8,112 nt of DNA, from assembly GCA_964460185.1 (NCBI GenBank), contig CAYWTM010000137.1:1-8112 (forward strand). Direction: 5' to 3'. The notes below the pieces were generated by a model. The model did not search any database, was not told where the DNA came from, and saw only the letters and a program-made list of their open reading frames with translations. This document shows, one piece after another, positions 1 through 6,518 of the stretch. Numbering within the stretch: the stretch's first letter is position 1; each line of letters begins with the position of its first letter. The translations under genes and the position numbers were made by a program. The stretch comes from JAVJPJ01 sp040217295. Its GTDB lineage: Bacteria > Pseudomonadota > Alphaproteobacteria > Rhodobacterales > Rhodobacteraceae.

Positions 1-402
1 ATACAAAAGCGAGCCGCCGATGCCGATGACGGCGGGCACATCCAGCGTCTTGTCGTCGCCGGTATATTCCTCGGCCCCGAAATCGAGCGCGCATTGCAGC
101 GCATGTTTGGCATCCACCACACGCCACGCCATGGCAGGGGCGCAAGGCCCATGCGCCTCGACGAAGCGGGCCGCGTGGGTGCCCGGTTCACGGTTGACGA
201 TATAGTTGATGTCGCCCTGCCGGTAGACCGAGATATCGCGGCTCTTGTGGCGCGCGACCTCGACATAGCCCATCGCGGCAAACAGGTGTTCCAGTTGCGC
301 CGGGTCGGGGTGTGCGAATTCCACGAATTCGAACCCGTCCGTGCCGGCAACGTTCAGGGCATCAATTCTTGCTTTCGGTGCATCATGGGGAAAAGGACCC
401 AT
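1..402 (-). CDS. hpd: 4-hydroxyphenylpyruvate dioxygenase, N-terminal part (cut by window edge)
   Basis: HPPD converts 4-hydroxyphenylpyruvate and O2 to homogentisate and CO2 in cytoplasmic tyrosine/phenylalanine breakdown. The 134 visible residues begin MGPFPHDAPK and carry the family's N-terminal signatures: GTDGFEFVEFAHPD near residues 20-33, MGYVEVARHKS near 44-54, QGDINYIVN near 61-69, and FVEAHGPCAPAMAWRVVDA near 79-97. They end in GIGGSLLY, a stretch that precedes the catalytic half. The family is usually about 350-370 residues, so roughly two thirds, including the two-His-one-Glu iron site, lies off the left edge. The ATG at 402 has a clear GGAGG (plus-strand cctcc, 411-415) 8 nt upstream. 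The gene lies 138 nt downstream of the regulator at 541-1506 on the same strand, but has no obvious functional link to the operon at 1575-6473. Recognition of the family is firm; the rest of the gene cannot be judged. Confidence 0.93.
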   Translation of the reverse strand, partial: MGPFPHDAPKARIDALNVAGTDGFEFVEFAHPDPAQLEHLFAAMGYVEVARHKSRDISVYRQGDINYIVNREPGTHAARFVEAHGPCAPAMAWRVVDAKHALQCALDFGAEEYTGDDKTLDVPAVIGIGGSLLY

Positions 403-540
403 CGTGCGCGCCTCCGTTATCGGTTGCGTGGTTCAACGTGCCCTCCACACAACGATCGCGATCCCGGCCCGCGGGGGAAGATCGGTTGCCCGACCCATCC
501 TGACGCGACTCTACCTCAAAACTCGATGCATTTGCAACGG
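403..540 (-). promoter_or_regulatory. Upstream region of hpd
   Basis: This 138-nt gap between the regulator stop and the hpd start holds the hpd ribosome binding site. It could also hold a promoter. On the minus strand a TTGCAA (537-532) lies 18 nt before TAGAGT (513-508), a weak match to a sigma70 pair. A perfect 10-bp palindrome, GATCGCGATC, sits at 454-463. No convincing terminator hairpin with a T-run for the upstream regulator was seen. The promoter assignment is a guess. Confidence 0.25.
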
Positions 541-1506
541 TCAGCGTGGTGGGGCGTCTGCGTTGCGCATGTCGCGGGGGGTGGCCCCGAATTCGGCGCG
601 GAACGCGCGGGTCATGGCGCTGGCGTCCTGGTAGCCGCAGCGCGCCGCAATCTCGGCCATGCCAAGCGTTGTGCCGCGCGTCAGACGTTTGGCTTCGGTC
701 AGGCGCACCCAGCGATATGCGGCACGGGGGGTGCGGCCCATCTCGGCCTGAAACGCGCGTTCCATCCGGCGCAAGCCCAGGCCAAGCCGCGCGGCGATGT
801 CGGGCAGGGGCAATGGCGCCTCGACATGCCGCCGCATCAACGCAAGCGCCGCCAGAACCGGCCTTTCGGCTGTGCGGTCGGGCATCGGGCGCTTGGGGGG
901 ATCGCCTTGCATGAACAGGGCGGCCACATCCATTTTCAACAGCGGTCCGTGATCGCGCCCGATGATCTCCAGCATTAGGTCCAGCGCCGTGCCGACCCCG
1001 CCGCAACTGGCCAGGTCGGAGGCCAGGACAAATCGGTCGTCGACCACGTCGATCTGCGGATAGGCCTCGGCCAGATTGATCAACTCATCCCAATGGATCG
1101 TGGCCCGCCGCCCGTCCAGCAGACCGGCCGCCGCCAGCAGCCAACTGCCGGTATCCAGCCCGATCATCTGTCGAAACCGCCGCCGTGCAGCGCGCAGCGC
1201 CGACAGGCAGGCGGGCGTGCCCAGACCCCGCACCCCGTAGCTTGGCATGACCAGCAACGCGTCCCCGCCCGGATCGTCGCGCAACAGCGCCTCGGGCTGC
1301 ACCGGCAGGCCGCTGGACGACACAACCGGCGCGGCGTCCAGCGCCAGATACCGCCAGCGGTACAGAGCCGCGCCATACAACATGTTGGCGGCGCGCAACG
1401 GCTCCACCGTGTTGGCGAGACAATGGTTCGAAAACTGCGGGAACAACAGAATGCAAAAGCTTTGCGGCCGTGTCGTATTCTGCATGGTTTCTGACTTTTT
1501 GAGCAT
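541..1506 (-). CDS. GlxA/CdhR-type transcriptional regulator (DJ-1/PfpI-like domain plus AraC HTH)
   Basis: Predicted DNA-binding regulator of 321 residues, a normal size for the GlxA group. The N-terminal half is a DJ-1/PfpI (class I glutamine amidotransferase-like) sensor domain: FCILLFPQFSNHCLANTVEP, then VMPSYGVRGLG, then GLDTGSWLLAAAGLLDGRRA. Asp118 in LDTG sits where catalytic members carry cysteine, so the domain should sense rather than catalyse. The C-terminal ~95 residues are an AraC-type double helix-turn-helix; the second helix pair is around MAEIAARCGYQDASAMTRAF. It is transcribed divergently from the acyl-CoA dehydrogenase operon, 68 nt away. The GATase1-AraC group includes CdhR, the carnitine regulator of Pseudomonas, and GbdR for glycine betaine, which fits the operon's inferred substrate. 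Start is uncertain: ATG 1506 (used here) and ATG 1485 (MQNTTRP, 314 residues) both lack a good Shine-Dalgarno. A TTG at 1548 is unlikely. Confidence 0.88.
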   Translation of the reverse strand: MLKKSETMQNTTRPQSFCILLFPQFSNHCLANTVEPLRAANMLYGAALYRWRYLALDAAPVVSSSGLPVQPEALLRDDPGGDALLVMPSYGVRGLGTPACLSALRAARRRFRQMIGLDTGSWLLAAAGLLDGRRATIHWDELINLAEAYPQIDVVDDRFVLASDLASCGGVGTALDLMLEIIGRDHGPLLKMDVAALFMQGDPPKRPMPDRTAERPVLAALALMRRHVEAPLPLPDIAARLGLGLRRMERAFQAEMGRTPRAAYRWVRLTEAKRLTRGTTLGMAEIAARCGYQDASAMTRAFRAEFGATPRDMRNADAPPR

Positions 1507-1507
1507 G

Positions 1508-1523
1508 ATTGCAGATCTGCCAT
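1508..1523. promoter_or_regulatory. Palindrome in the divergent promoter region, possible operator
   Basis: A perfect 10-bp palindrome GCAGATCTGC (1511-1520) extends, across one mismatched pair, to 16 bp (1508-1523). It lies in the 68-nt gap between the divergently transcribed regulator and the acyl-CoA dehydrogenase operon, just upstream of the regulator's likely ATG. Its position suits autoregulation or shared control. AraC-family sites are more often direct repeats, so the assignment to this regulator is weak. No clear -35/-10 pair was found for either direction. Confidence 0.3.
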
Positions 1524-1574
1524 AGCTGTAATCAGGTGCGTAGGGCAAGCCAGCAGCGATCGGGGGAGGGTGCC

Positions 1575-2735
1575 ATGCAATTCGGCCTGACAGAAGAACA
1601 GGAAATGATCGTATCGACCGTCCGCCGGTTCGTGGAGGCCGAGATCTACCCCCACGAAGATCTGGTCGAACGCAGCGGCGCCGTGCCGCCGGATCTGGCG
1701 AAACAGATCAAGCAAAAGGTCATCGACCTTGGGTTTTATGCCTGCAATTTCCCCGAAGATGTGGGCGGTGCAGGCCTGAACCACCTGGAATTCACCCTTG
1801 TGGAACGGGAACTCGGACGGGGGTCCATGGCGCTGACCCATTTCTTTGGCCGCCCGCAGAACATCCTCATGGCCTGCGAGGGCGACCAGCGCGACCGCTA
1901 CCTGTTGCCGGCCGTGCGCGGCGAACGGATGGATGCGCTGGCCATGACCGAACCCGATGCAGGCTCGGACGTTCGCGGCATGAAATGCAGTGCGGTGCGC
2001 GATGGTGGCGATTGGGTCGTCAATGGCACCAAACACTTCATCTCGGGCGCGGATCACGCGGATTTCTTCATCGTTTTCGCGGCCACGGGTGTCGACGACA
2101 CGCCACGCGGCCCGAAAAAACGCATCACCTGCTTCCTGGTCGACCGGGGCACACCGGGGTTTACCGTGCGCGAAGGCTACGCATCGGTCAGCCACAGGGG
2201 CTATGCGAACTGCATTCTGGAATTCGACAATTGCCGCCTGCCTGATGCCCAGATTCTGGGCGAGGTCGATGGCGGGTTCGAGGTGATGAATACATGGCTT
2301 TACGCCACGCGCCTGACGGTCGCGGCCTTTGCAGTCGGCCGCGCGCGACGCTGTTTCGATTTTGCCGTGGACCATGCCGCCACGCGCAAGCAGTTCGGAC
2401 AACACATCGCCAAGTTCCAGGGCGTCAGTTTCCAGGTCGCCGACATGATCACCGAAATCGACGCCGCCGACTGGCTGACGCTGGCAGGTGCGTGGCGGCT
2501 GGACCAGGGGTTGCCCGCCAACCGCGAGATCGCCAGCGCCAAGGTCTACGCAACCGAGATGCTGGCCCGCGTCACCGACACGACGCTGCAGATCTTTGGC
2601 GGCATGGGCCTGATGCAGGATTTCCCGATCGAACGGTTCTGGCGTGATGCGCGGGTGGAACGGATCTGGGATGGCACCTCGGAAATTCAGCGGCATATCA
2701 TCGGGCGCGAGATCTTTCGCCCGCTGGGCGCCTGA
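1575..2735 (+). CDS. Acyl-CoA dehydrogenase family protein, candidate gamma-butyrobetainyl-CoA dehydrogenase
   Basis: FAD-dependent acyl-CoA dehydrogenase of 386 residues, the usual family length. Visible landmarks are the N-terminal helical domain (LTEEQEMIVSTVRRFVEAEI), the flavin/substrate motif AMTEPDAGSDVRG, WVVNGTKHFISGA, the RKQFGQHIAKFQG segment of the C-terminal domain, and QIFGGMGLMQDFPIERFWRDAR. The catalytic-base loop reads RIWDGTSEIQR, with Asp366 where short- and medium-chain dehydrogenases typically have Glu (YEGTSEIQR). The ATG at 1575 follows a strong purine tract GGGGGAGGG (1562-1570) by 4 nt and gives the expected N-terminus; an in-frame upstream start at 1509 would only add non-family residues. 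It is the first gene of the operon and its stop is 1 nt from the next ATG. By context it would oxidise a CoA thioester to its 2-enoyl form, perhaps gamma-butyrobetainyl-CoA to crotonobetainyl-CoA. A CaiA-like reductase role is the alternative. Family is certain; substrate is inferred. Confidence 0.9.
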   Translation: MQFGLTEEQEMIVSTVRRFVEAEIYPHEDLVERSGAVPPDLAKQIKQKVIDLGFYACNFPEDVGGAGLNHLEFTLVERELGRGSMALTHFFGRPQNILMACEGDQRDRYLLPAVRGERMDALAMTEPDAGSDVRGMKCSAVRDGGDWVVNGTKHFISGADHADFFIVFAATGVDDTPRGPKKRITCFLVDRGTPGFTVREGYASVSHRGYANCILEFDNCRLPDAQILGEVDGGFEVMNTWLYATRLTVAAFAVGRARRCFDFAVDHAATRKQFGQHIAKFQGVSFQVADMITEIDAADWLTLAGAWRLDQGLPANREIASAKVYATEMLARVTDTTLQIFGGMGLMQDFPIERFWRDARVERIWDGTSEIQRHIIGREIFRPLGA

Positions 2736-2736
2736 C

Positions 2737-4770
2737 ATGGCGCGACTGGACCGGCTGCTCAAGCCGCGGTCTGTCGCGGTGATCGGGGGCGGTGCATGGG
2801 GCGCTTCGGTCATTCGCGAGGCGCGCAGAATGGGGTTCGATGGACCGATCTGGCCGATCCACCCGACCCGCGCCGAGGTTGGCGGCGAGGTGGCCTATCC
2901 GACGCCGGATCATCTGCCGGGTGTGCCCGACGCCAGTTTCGTCGCCATCAACCGCGAGGCCACCGTCGACATGGTCCGCCGCTTGCGCGACATCGGGGCG
3001 GGGGGTGCGATCTGCTTTGCCTCGGGTTTTCGCGAGGCCGAGGCCGAAACCGGCAACGGCACCGCCTTGCAAGATGCCTTGCTGGCGGCAGCGGGGGACA
3101 TGCCGTTTCTGGGCCCCAATTGTTATGGCCTGCTGAACCTTGTCGACGGGGTCGTTCTTTGGCCTGATGTGCATGGCGCCGTGCGGTGCGACAGGGGGGT
3201 GGCGATCCTCAGCCAGTCGTCGAATATCGCGATCAATCTCACGATGCAGACCCGGGGTCTGCCGGTTGCGTTCGTGGTGACCGTCGGAAACCAGGCGCAG
3301 ACGGGCCTGGCCGAGATCGGCGCAACGCTCTTGGCCGATCCGCGCGTCACCGCCCTTGGACTTTACATCGAGGGGATTGGCGATCTGGCGGCGTTCGAGG
3401 TTTTGGCCACCGTGGCGCAGGCACAGGGAAAACGGATCGTGGCGCTCAAGGCCGGGGTGTCAGAGGCCGCGCAGTTGGCGACGCTGTCGCACACCGCCTC
3501 GCTTGCGGGCAGTGCGGCCAGCGCATCGGCGCTGTTCGCGCGCCTTGGCGTGGCCGAGGTGACATCGCTTTCGACCTTGCTGGAAACGCTCAAGATCTTT
3601 CATCAGGGCGGTGGTCTGATCGCGCCGCGTATTGCCGCCGCATCCTGTTCAGGGGGTGAGGCGAGCCTGATGGCCGATACCGCCGCGCCACGCGGGGTGC
3701 AGTTTCCGGCCCTGACCCAAACCCAGGCCAGCGCCTTGCGTGCGGCGCTGGGGCCCAAGGTGGCGCTGGCCAACCCATTGGATTACCACACTTATATCTG
3801 GGCGGATGTGCCTGCCATGACGGCATGTTTCGCCGCGCTGCTGGATGGCCCGATCGAGATGGGGTTGCTGGTTCTGGACTGGCCCCGCGCCGATCGCGGC
3901 GATGGGGCGGCCTGGGATCTGGCGCTGGATGCTTTTGCGGCCGCCGTGCAGCAAACCGGCACACGGGGCGCGGTGCTGGCCAGCCTGCCCGAGAACCTGC
4001 CGGAAGCCTGTGCCCTTGCCTGCCTTGCGCGCGGGCTGTTGCCGCTGTCGGGGATCGAGACCGCGCTGGATGCCATTGCCGCCGCCGCCACGCCTGCGAT
4101 GGGTCGCCCCGCGCCGATCTGGCACGGGCCCGTGCCCGCTCCGGGCCGGACCCTGTCCGAGGCCGAGGCCAAGGCCGCCCTTGCGGCCCATGGTCTGCCG
4201 ATACCGCGTAGCGAGGCCGCGCTGACCCCCGAGGATGCCGCCGCAGCAGCCGCCCGGATGGGTGACCCGGTGGCGCTGAAAGGGTCAGGTGTGGCGCACA
4301 AGACCGAGGCCGGGCTGGTGGCGCTTGGCCTGAAGACGCCCGAAGCGGTCCAGATGGCGGCGCAGCGCATGAATGTCGGCGCCTATCTTGTTGAAGAGAT
4401 GATCGAAAATGTTGTTGCTGAACTGTTGATCGGCGTCACTCGCGACCCGGCTCATGGCCTGATGCTCACCCTTGGTGCCGGTGGGCAATTGACCGAAATC
4501 TGGCACGATGCGACCCATCTGTTGCTGCCCGTGACCGCAGGCGATATCGACGCGGCGCTTGCCCGCTTGCGCATCGCGCCGCTGCTGGCCGGCTATCGCG
4601 GCAAGCCGGCCGCGGACAGGCGCGCCATTGTCGCGGCCATCCTTGCGGTGCAGGATTATGTCGGAGCCTATCGCGACCAGGTGCTGGAGGTCGAAGTGAA
4701 CCCGCTTTTGTGCCTGCCCGATCGTGCCGTGGCCGCAGATGCCCTGATCCAACTGGGAGAGAGAGATTGA
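2737..4770 (+). CDS. Acyl-CoA ligase, ADP-forming (fused alpha/beta, acetate--CoA ligase family)
   Basis: Predicted cytoplasmic acid:CoA ligase (ADP-forming) of 677 residues. The order of domains is typical: a Rossmann CoA-binding domain (SVAVIGGGAWGASVIREA near residue 12, ASGFREAEAE near 110); succinyl-CoA-synthetase-like flavodoxin domains (LGPNCYGLLN, GVAILSQSSNIAINL, GLYIEGIGD); then a C-terminal ATP-grasp domain from about residue 465. The alpha-type phosphohistidine is His252 in LSHTASLAGS. The ATP-grasp histidine is His521 in GVAHKTEAG. VLEVEVNPLL near the C-terminus is the usual metal/nucleotide-binding stretch. The ATG at 2737 lies 1 nt past the previous stop without a strong Shine-Dalgarno, which suggests translational coupling. 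The stop overlaps the next start. It would activate the operon's acid substrate, a step done by AMP-forming CaiC or CoA-transferase CaiB in Escherichia coli carnitine metabolism. Related fused ligases accept acetate, pimelate or aromatic acids, so the substrate rests on context alone. Confidence 0.88.
   Translation: MARLDRLLKPRSVAVIGGGAWGASVIREARRMGFDGPIWPIHPTRAEVGGEVAYPTPDHLPGVPDASFVAINREATVDMVRRLRDIGAGGAICFASGFREAEAETGNGTALQDALLAAAGDMPFLGPNCYGLLNLVDGVVLWPDVHGAVRCDRGVAILSQSSNIAINLTMQTRGLPVAFVVTVGNQAQTGLAEIGATLLADPRVTALGLYIEGIGDLAAFEVLATVAQAQGKRIVALKAGVSEAAQLATLSHTASLAGSAASASALFARLGVAEVTSLSTLLETLKIFHQGGGLIAPRIAAASCSGGEASLMADTAAPRGVQFPALTQTQASALRAALGPKVALANPLDYHTYIWADVPAMTACFAALLDGPIEMGLLVLDWPRADRGDGAAWDLALDAFAAAVQQTGTRGAVLASLPENLPEACALACLARGLLPLSGIETALDAIAAAATPAMGRPAPIWHGPVPAPGRTLSEAEAKAALAAHGLPIPRSEAALTPEDAAAAAARMGDPVALKGSGVAHKTEAGLVALGLKTPEAVQMAAQRMNVGAYLVEEMIENVVAELLIGVTRDPAHGLMLTLGAGGQLTEIWHDATHLLLPVTAGDIDAALARLRIAPLLAGYRGKPAADRRAIVAAILAVQDYVGAYRDQVLEVEVNPLLCLPDRAVAADALIQLGERD
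4755..4759 (+). promoter_or_regulatory. Shine-Dalgarno that fixes a TTG start for the caiD-like gene
   Basis: GGGAG at 4755-4759, followed by more AG repeats, lies 7 nt before TTG 4767. The TTG overlaps the upstream TGA as TTGA. The in-frame ATG at 4710 has no comparable site and would add 19 residues without resemblance to CaiD. Confidence 0.7.
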
Positions 4771-5552
4771 CCGACACACCCATCAAGACCGAGATCCGCG
4801 GACATGTCTTGGAGGTGACGCTTGACCGGCCCAAGGCCAATGCGATCGACCTGACGACCAGCCGGATCATGGGCGATGTCTTTACCCGGTTCCGCGACGA
4901 TCCTGACTTGCGCGTGGCGATCCTGACCGGCGCGGGCGAGAAATTCTTTTGCCCCGGCTGGGATCTCAAGGCCGCCGCCGATGGCGATGCGGTCGATGGC
5001 GATTACGGGGTTGGCGGCTTTGGCGGGTTGCAGGAACTGCGCGGGCTGAACAAGCCGATTATCTGCGCGATAAATGGCATCTGCTGCGGTGGCGGGCTGG
5101 AACTGGCGCTGAGCGCGGACATCTTGCTTGCGGCGGAGCATGCCAGCTTTGCGCTTCCGGAAATCCGGTCGGGCACCGTGGCCGATGCGGCCTCGATCAA
5201 ACTGCCCAAGCGCATCCCCTACCACATCGCGATGGAGATGTTGCTGACCGGGCGTTGGGTCGATGCCCAGGAGGCCGCGCGCTGGGGGCTGGTCAACCGC
5301 GTCTTGCCTGCGGGCGACCTGATGGCCGAAGCGCGCAAGCTGGCCGATGACCTGGCCGCCGGTCCCCCCCTCGTGTTCGCCGCGATCAAGGAGGTCGTGC
5401 GCGAGGCCGAGGGGATGAAATTCCAAGATGCGCTCAACCGCATCACCAAATCGCAATTTGAAACGGTCGAACGGCTGTACCGGTCCGAGGACCAACTGGA
5501 AGGCGCACGCGCCTTTGCCGAAAAACGCGACCCCGTCTGGAAAGGGAAATAA
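4767..5552 (+). CDS. caiD: CaiD-like carnitinyl-CoA dehydratase / crotonobetainyl-CoA hydratase (crotonase family)
   Basis: Crotonase-fold hydratase expected to interconvert crotonobetainyl-CoA and L-carnitinyl-CoA. Starting at TTG 4767 gives 261 residues, the length I recall for Escherichia coli CaiD. The N-terminal third matches remembered CaiD closely: LDRPKANAID near 19-28, FRDDPDLRVAILTGAGEKFF near 39-58, GWDLKAAA near 61-68. The C-terminus FAEKRDPVWKGK also matches. Both crotonase acid/base glutamates are present: Glu112 in GGGLELAL and Glu132 in ALPEIRSG. One departure is ADAASIKLPK at 139-148, where crotonases usually have a Gly-Gly pair. The start overlaps the ligase stop by 4 nt, and the stop is 3 nt from the BKACE start, so all are probably translated as one operon. 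The family is secure and the CaiD-like role likely; other short 2-enoyl-CoA substrates are possible. Confidence 0.85.
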   Translation: MTDTPIKTEIRGHVLEVTLDRPKANAIDLTTSRIMGDVFTRFRDDPDLRVAILTGAGEKFFCPGWDLKAAADGDAVDGDYGVGGFGGLQELRGLNKPIICAINGICCGGGLELALSADILLAAEHASFALPEIRSGTVADAASIKLPKRIPYHIAMEMLLTGRWVDAQEAARWGLVNRVLPAGDLMAEARKLADDLAAGPPLVFAAIKEVVREAEGMKFQDALNRITKSQFETVERLYRSEDQLEGARAFAEKRDPVWKGK

Positions 5553-5555
5553 GCC

Positions 5556-6473
5556 ATGCCTTTGTCGATGAACAAAGAGGTCTTCATCACCTGCGCCGTA
5601 ACCGGATCGGGCTCTACCCAGGATCGCAGCCCCCATGTTCCGCGCTCGCCCGAACAGATCGCCAGTAGCGCCATTGATGCCGCCAAGGCGGGGGCCGCGA
5701 TTGTCCATTGCCATGTGCGCGACCCCGAAACCGGGGCGCCGTCGCGGCGTCTGGATCTGTATCGCGAGGTGACGGACCGCATCCGCGACGCTGATGTCGA
5801 CGTGGTGCTGAACCTGACCGCCGGCATGGGTGGTGACATGATGTTCGGCCCGACCGAGGCGCCGCTGCCGCTGAACGAGGCGGGCACCGATATGATCGGC
5901 GCGGCCGGGCGGGTGGAACACGTTGCGCAATGCCTGCCCGAGATCTGCACGCTGGATTGCGGCACGATGAATTTCGCCGAGGCCGATTACGTGATGACCA
6001 ACACGCCCGGCATGCTGCGTGCGATGGGGCGGATGATGACCCATCTGGGCGTGAAGCCCGAGATCGAGGCGTTTGACACCGGGCATCTGTGGTTCGCCAA
6101 GGAACTGGTGAAGGAAGGCGTGCTGGACGCGCCCGCGCTGGTGCAGCTGTGCATGGGCGTGCCATGGGGCGCGCCCGATGACCTGAACACCTTCATGGCG
6201 ATGGTCAACAACGTGCCCGAGGACTGGACGTTTTCTGCCTTTGCCCTGGGGCGCAACCAGATGGCCTATGCAGCGGCTGCGGTTCTGGCGGGGGGCAACG
6301 TGCGTGTGGGTCTTGAGGATAACCTTTGGCTGGAAAAGGGCGTGCTGGCGACCAATGCGCAACTGGTCGAACGCGCCGTCGGCGTGGTGGAGGGCATGGG
6401 CGCGCGGGTCATCGGCCCCCAAGAGGTGCGCGCGAAACTGGGCCTGACCAAACGCGCACCCAAGGCCGCGTGA
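5556..6473 (+). CDS. BKACE family beta-keto acid cleavage enzyme, probable 3-dehydrocarnitine type
   Basis: BKACE (DUF849) enzymes are zinc-dependent TIM barrels that cleave a beta-keto acid with acetyl-CoA, giving acetoacetate and a new acyl-CoA. The founding member is Kce of lysine fermentation. This protein has 305 residues, normal for the family. The metal-binding histidines are His51 and His53 in VHCHVRD. The conserved R...ED site is present as Arg250, Glu254 and Asp255 in NVRVGLEDNLW. Other landmarks are FITCAVTGSGST at the N-terminus, TGAPSRRLDLYREV, LDCGTMNFAEADYVM and VQLCMGVPWGAP. The pattern matches my memory of the dehydrocarnitine-cleaving subgroup, which yields betainyl-CoA, and the CaiD-like neighbour supports that. 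ATG 5556 lies 3 nt after the upstream stop with a purine-rich AAAGGGAAA before it; a start at the internal ATG 5568 (MNKEVF) is possible. Family is firm; substrate specificity is inferred. Confidence 0.9.
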   Translation: MPLSMNKEVFITCAVTGSGSTQDRSPHVPRSPEQIASSAIDAAKAGAAIVHCHVRDPETGAPSRRLDLYREVTDRIRDADVDVVLNLTAGMGGDMMFGPTEAPLPLNEAGTDMIGAAGRVEHVAQCLPEICTLDCGTMNFAEADYVMTNTPGMLRAMGRMMTHLGVKPEIEAFDTGHLWFAKELVKEGVLDAPALVQLCMGVPWGAPDDLNTFMAMVNNVPEDWTFSAFALGRNQMAYAAAAVLAGGNVRVGLEDNLWLEKGVLATNAQLVERAVGVVEGMGARVIGPQEVRAKLGLTKRAPKAA

Positions 6474-6518
6474 TGTCGTGACGACGCGCTCGGGCGCGCT
6501 GCGGCGGGCCCGTCGAGG
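6474..6518. other. Convergent intergenic gap, no clear terminator
   Basis: This 45-nt GC-rich spacer separates the stops of the BKACE and Ldh2 genes. A 5-bp inverted repeat (6475-6479 / 6481-6485) leaves a 1-nt loop and cannot fold. No hairpin followed by a T-run is visible on either strand, so a Rho-independent terminator is not supported. Confidence 0.5.

Noticed and set aside
316..331. Two GAATTC copies 9 nt apart
   Set aside because: They lie inside hpd and simply encode the conserved EF-V-EF residues of the family.
454..463. Perfect palindrome GATCGCGATC upstream of hpd
   Set aside because: Short self-complementary GC-rich 10-mers built from GATC/CGCG are expected by chance here, and there is no second copy or neighbouring motif to support an operator.
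94..978. A 294-codon plus-strand open frame across hpd and the regulator
   Set aside because: It runs antisense to two recognised genes and through their intergenic gap, with no family resemblance.
1164..2813. A 549-codon open frame on the minus strand spanning the regulator start and the acyl-CoA dehydrogenase
   Set aside because: It is antisense to two confidently identified genes, shows no family signatures, and long antisense frames are common in GC-rich DNA.
4668..6422. A 584-codon open frame on the minus strand opposite the hydratase and BKACE genes
   Set aside because: It is antisense to two well-recognised enzymes, rich in His/Gln/Arg as typical of shadow frames, and has no recognisable domain.
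6475..6485. Inverted repeat gtcgt-g-acgac just after the BKACE stop, considered as a terminator
   Set aside because: The 1-nt loop is sterically impossible for a hairpin and no T-run follows.
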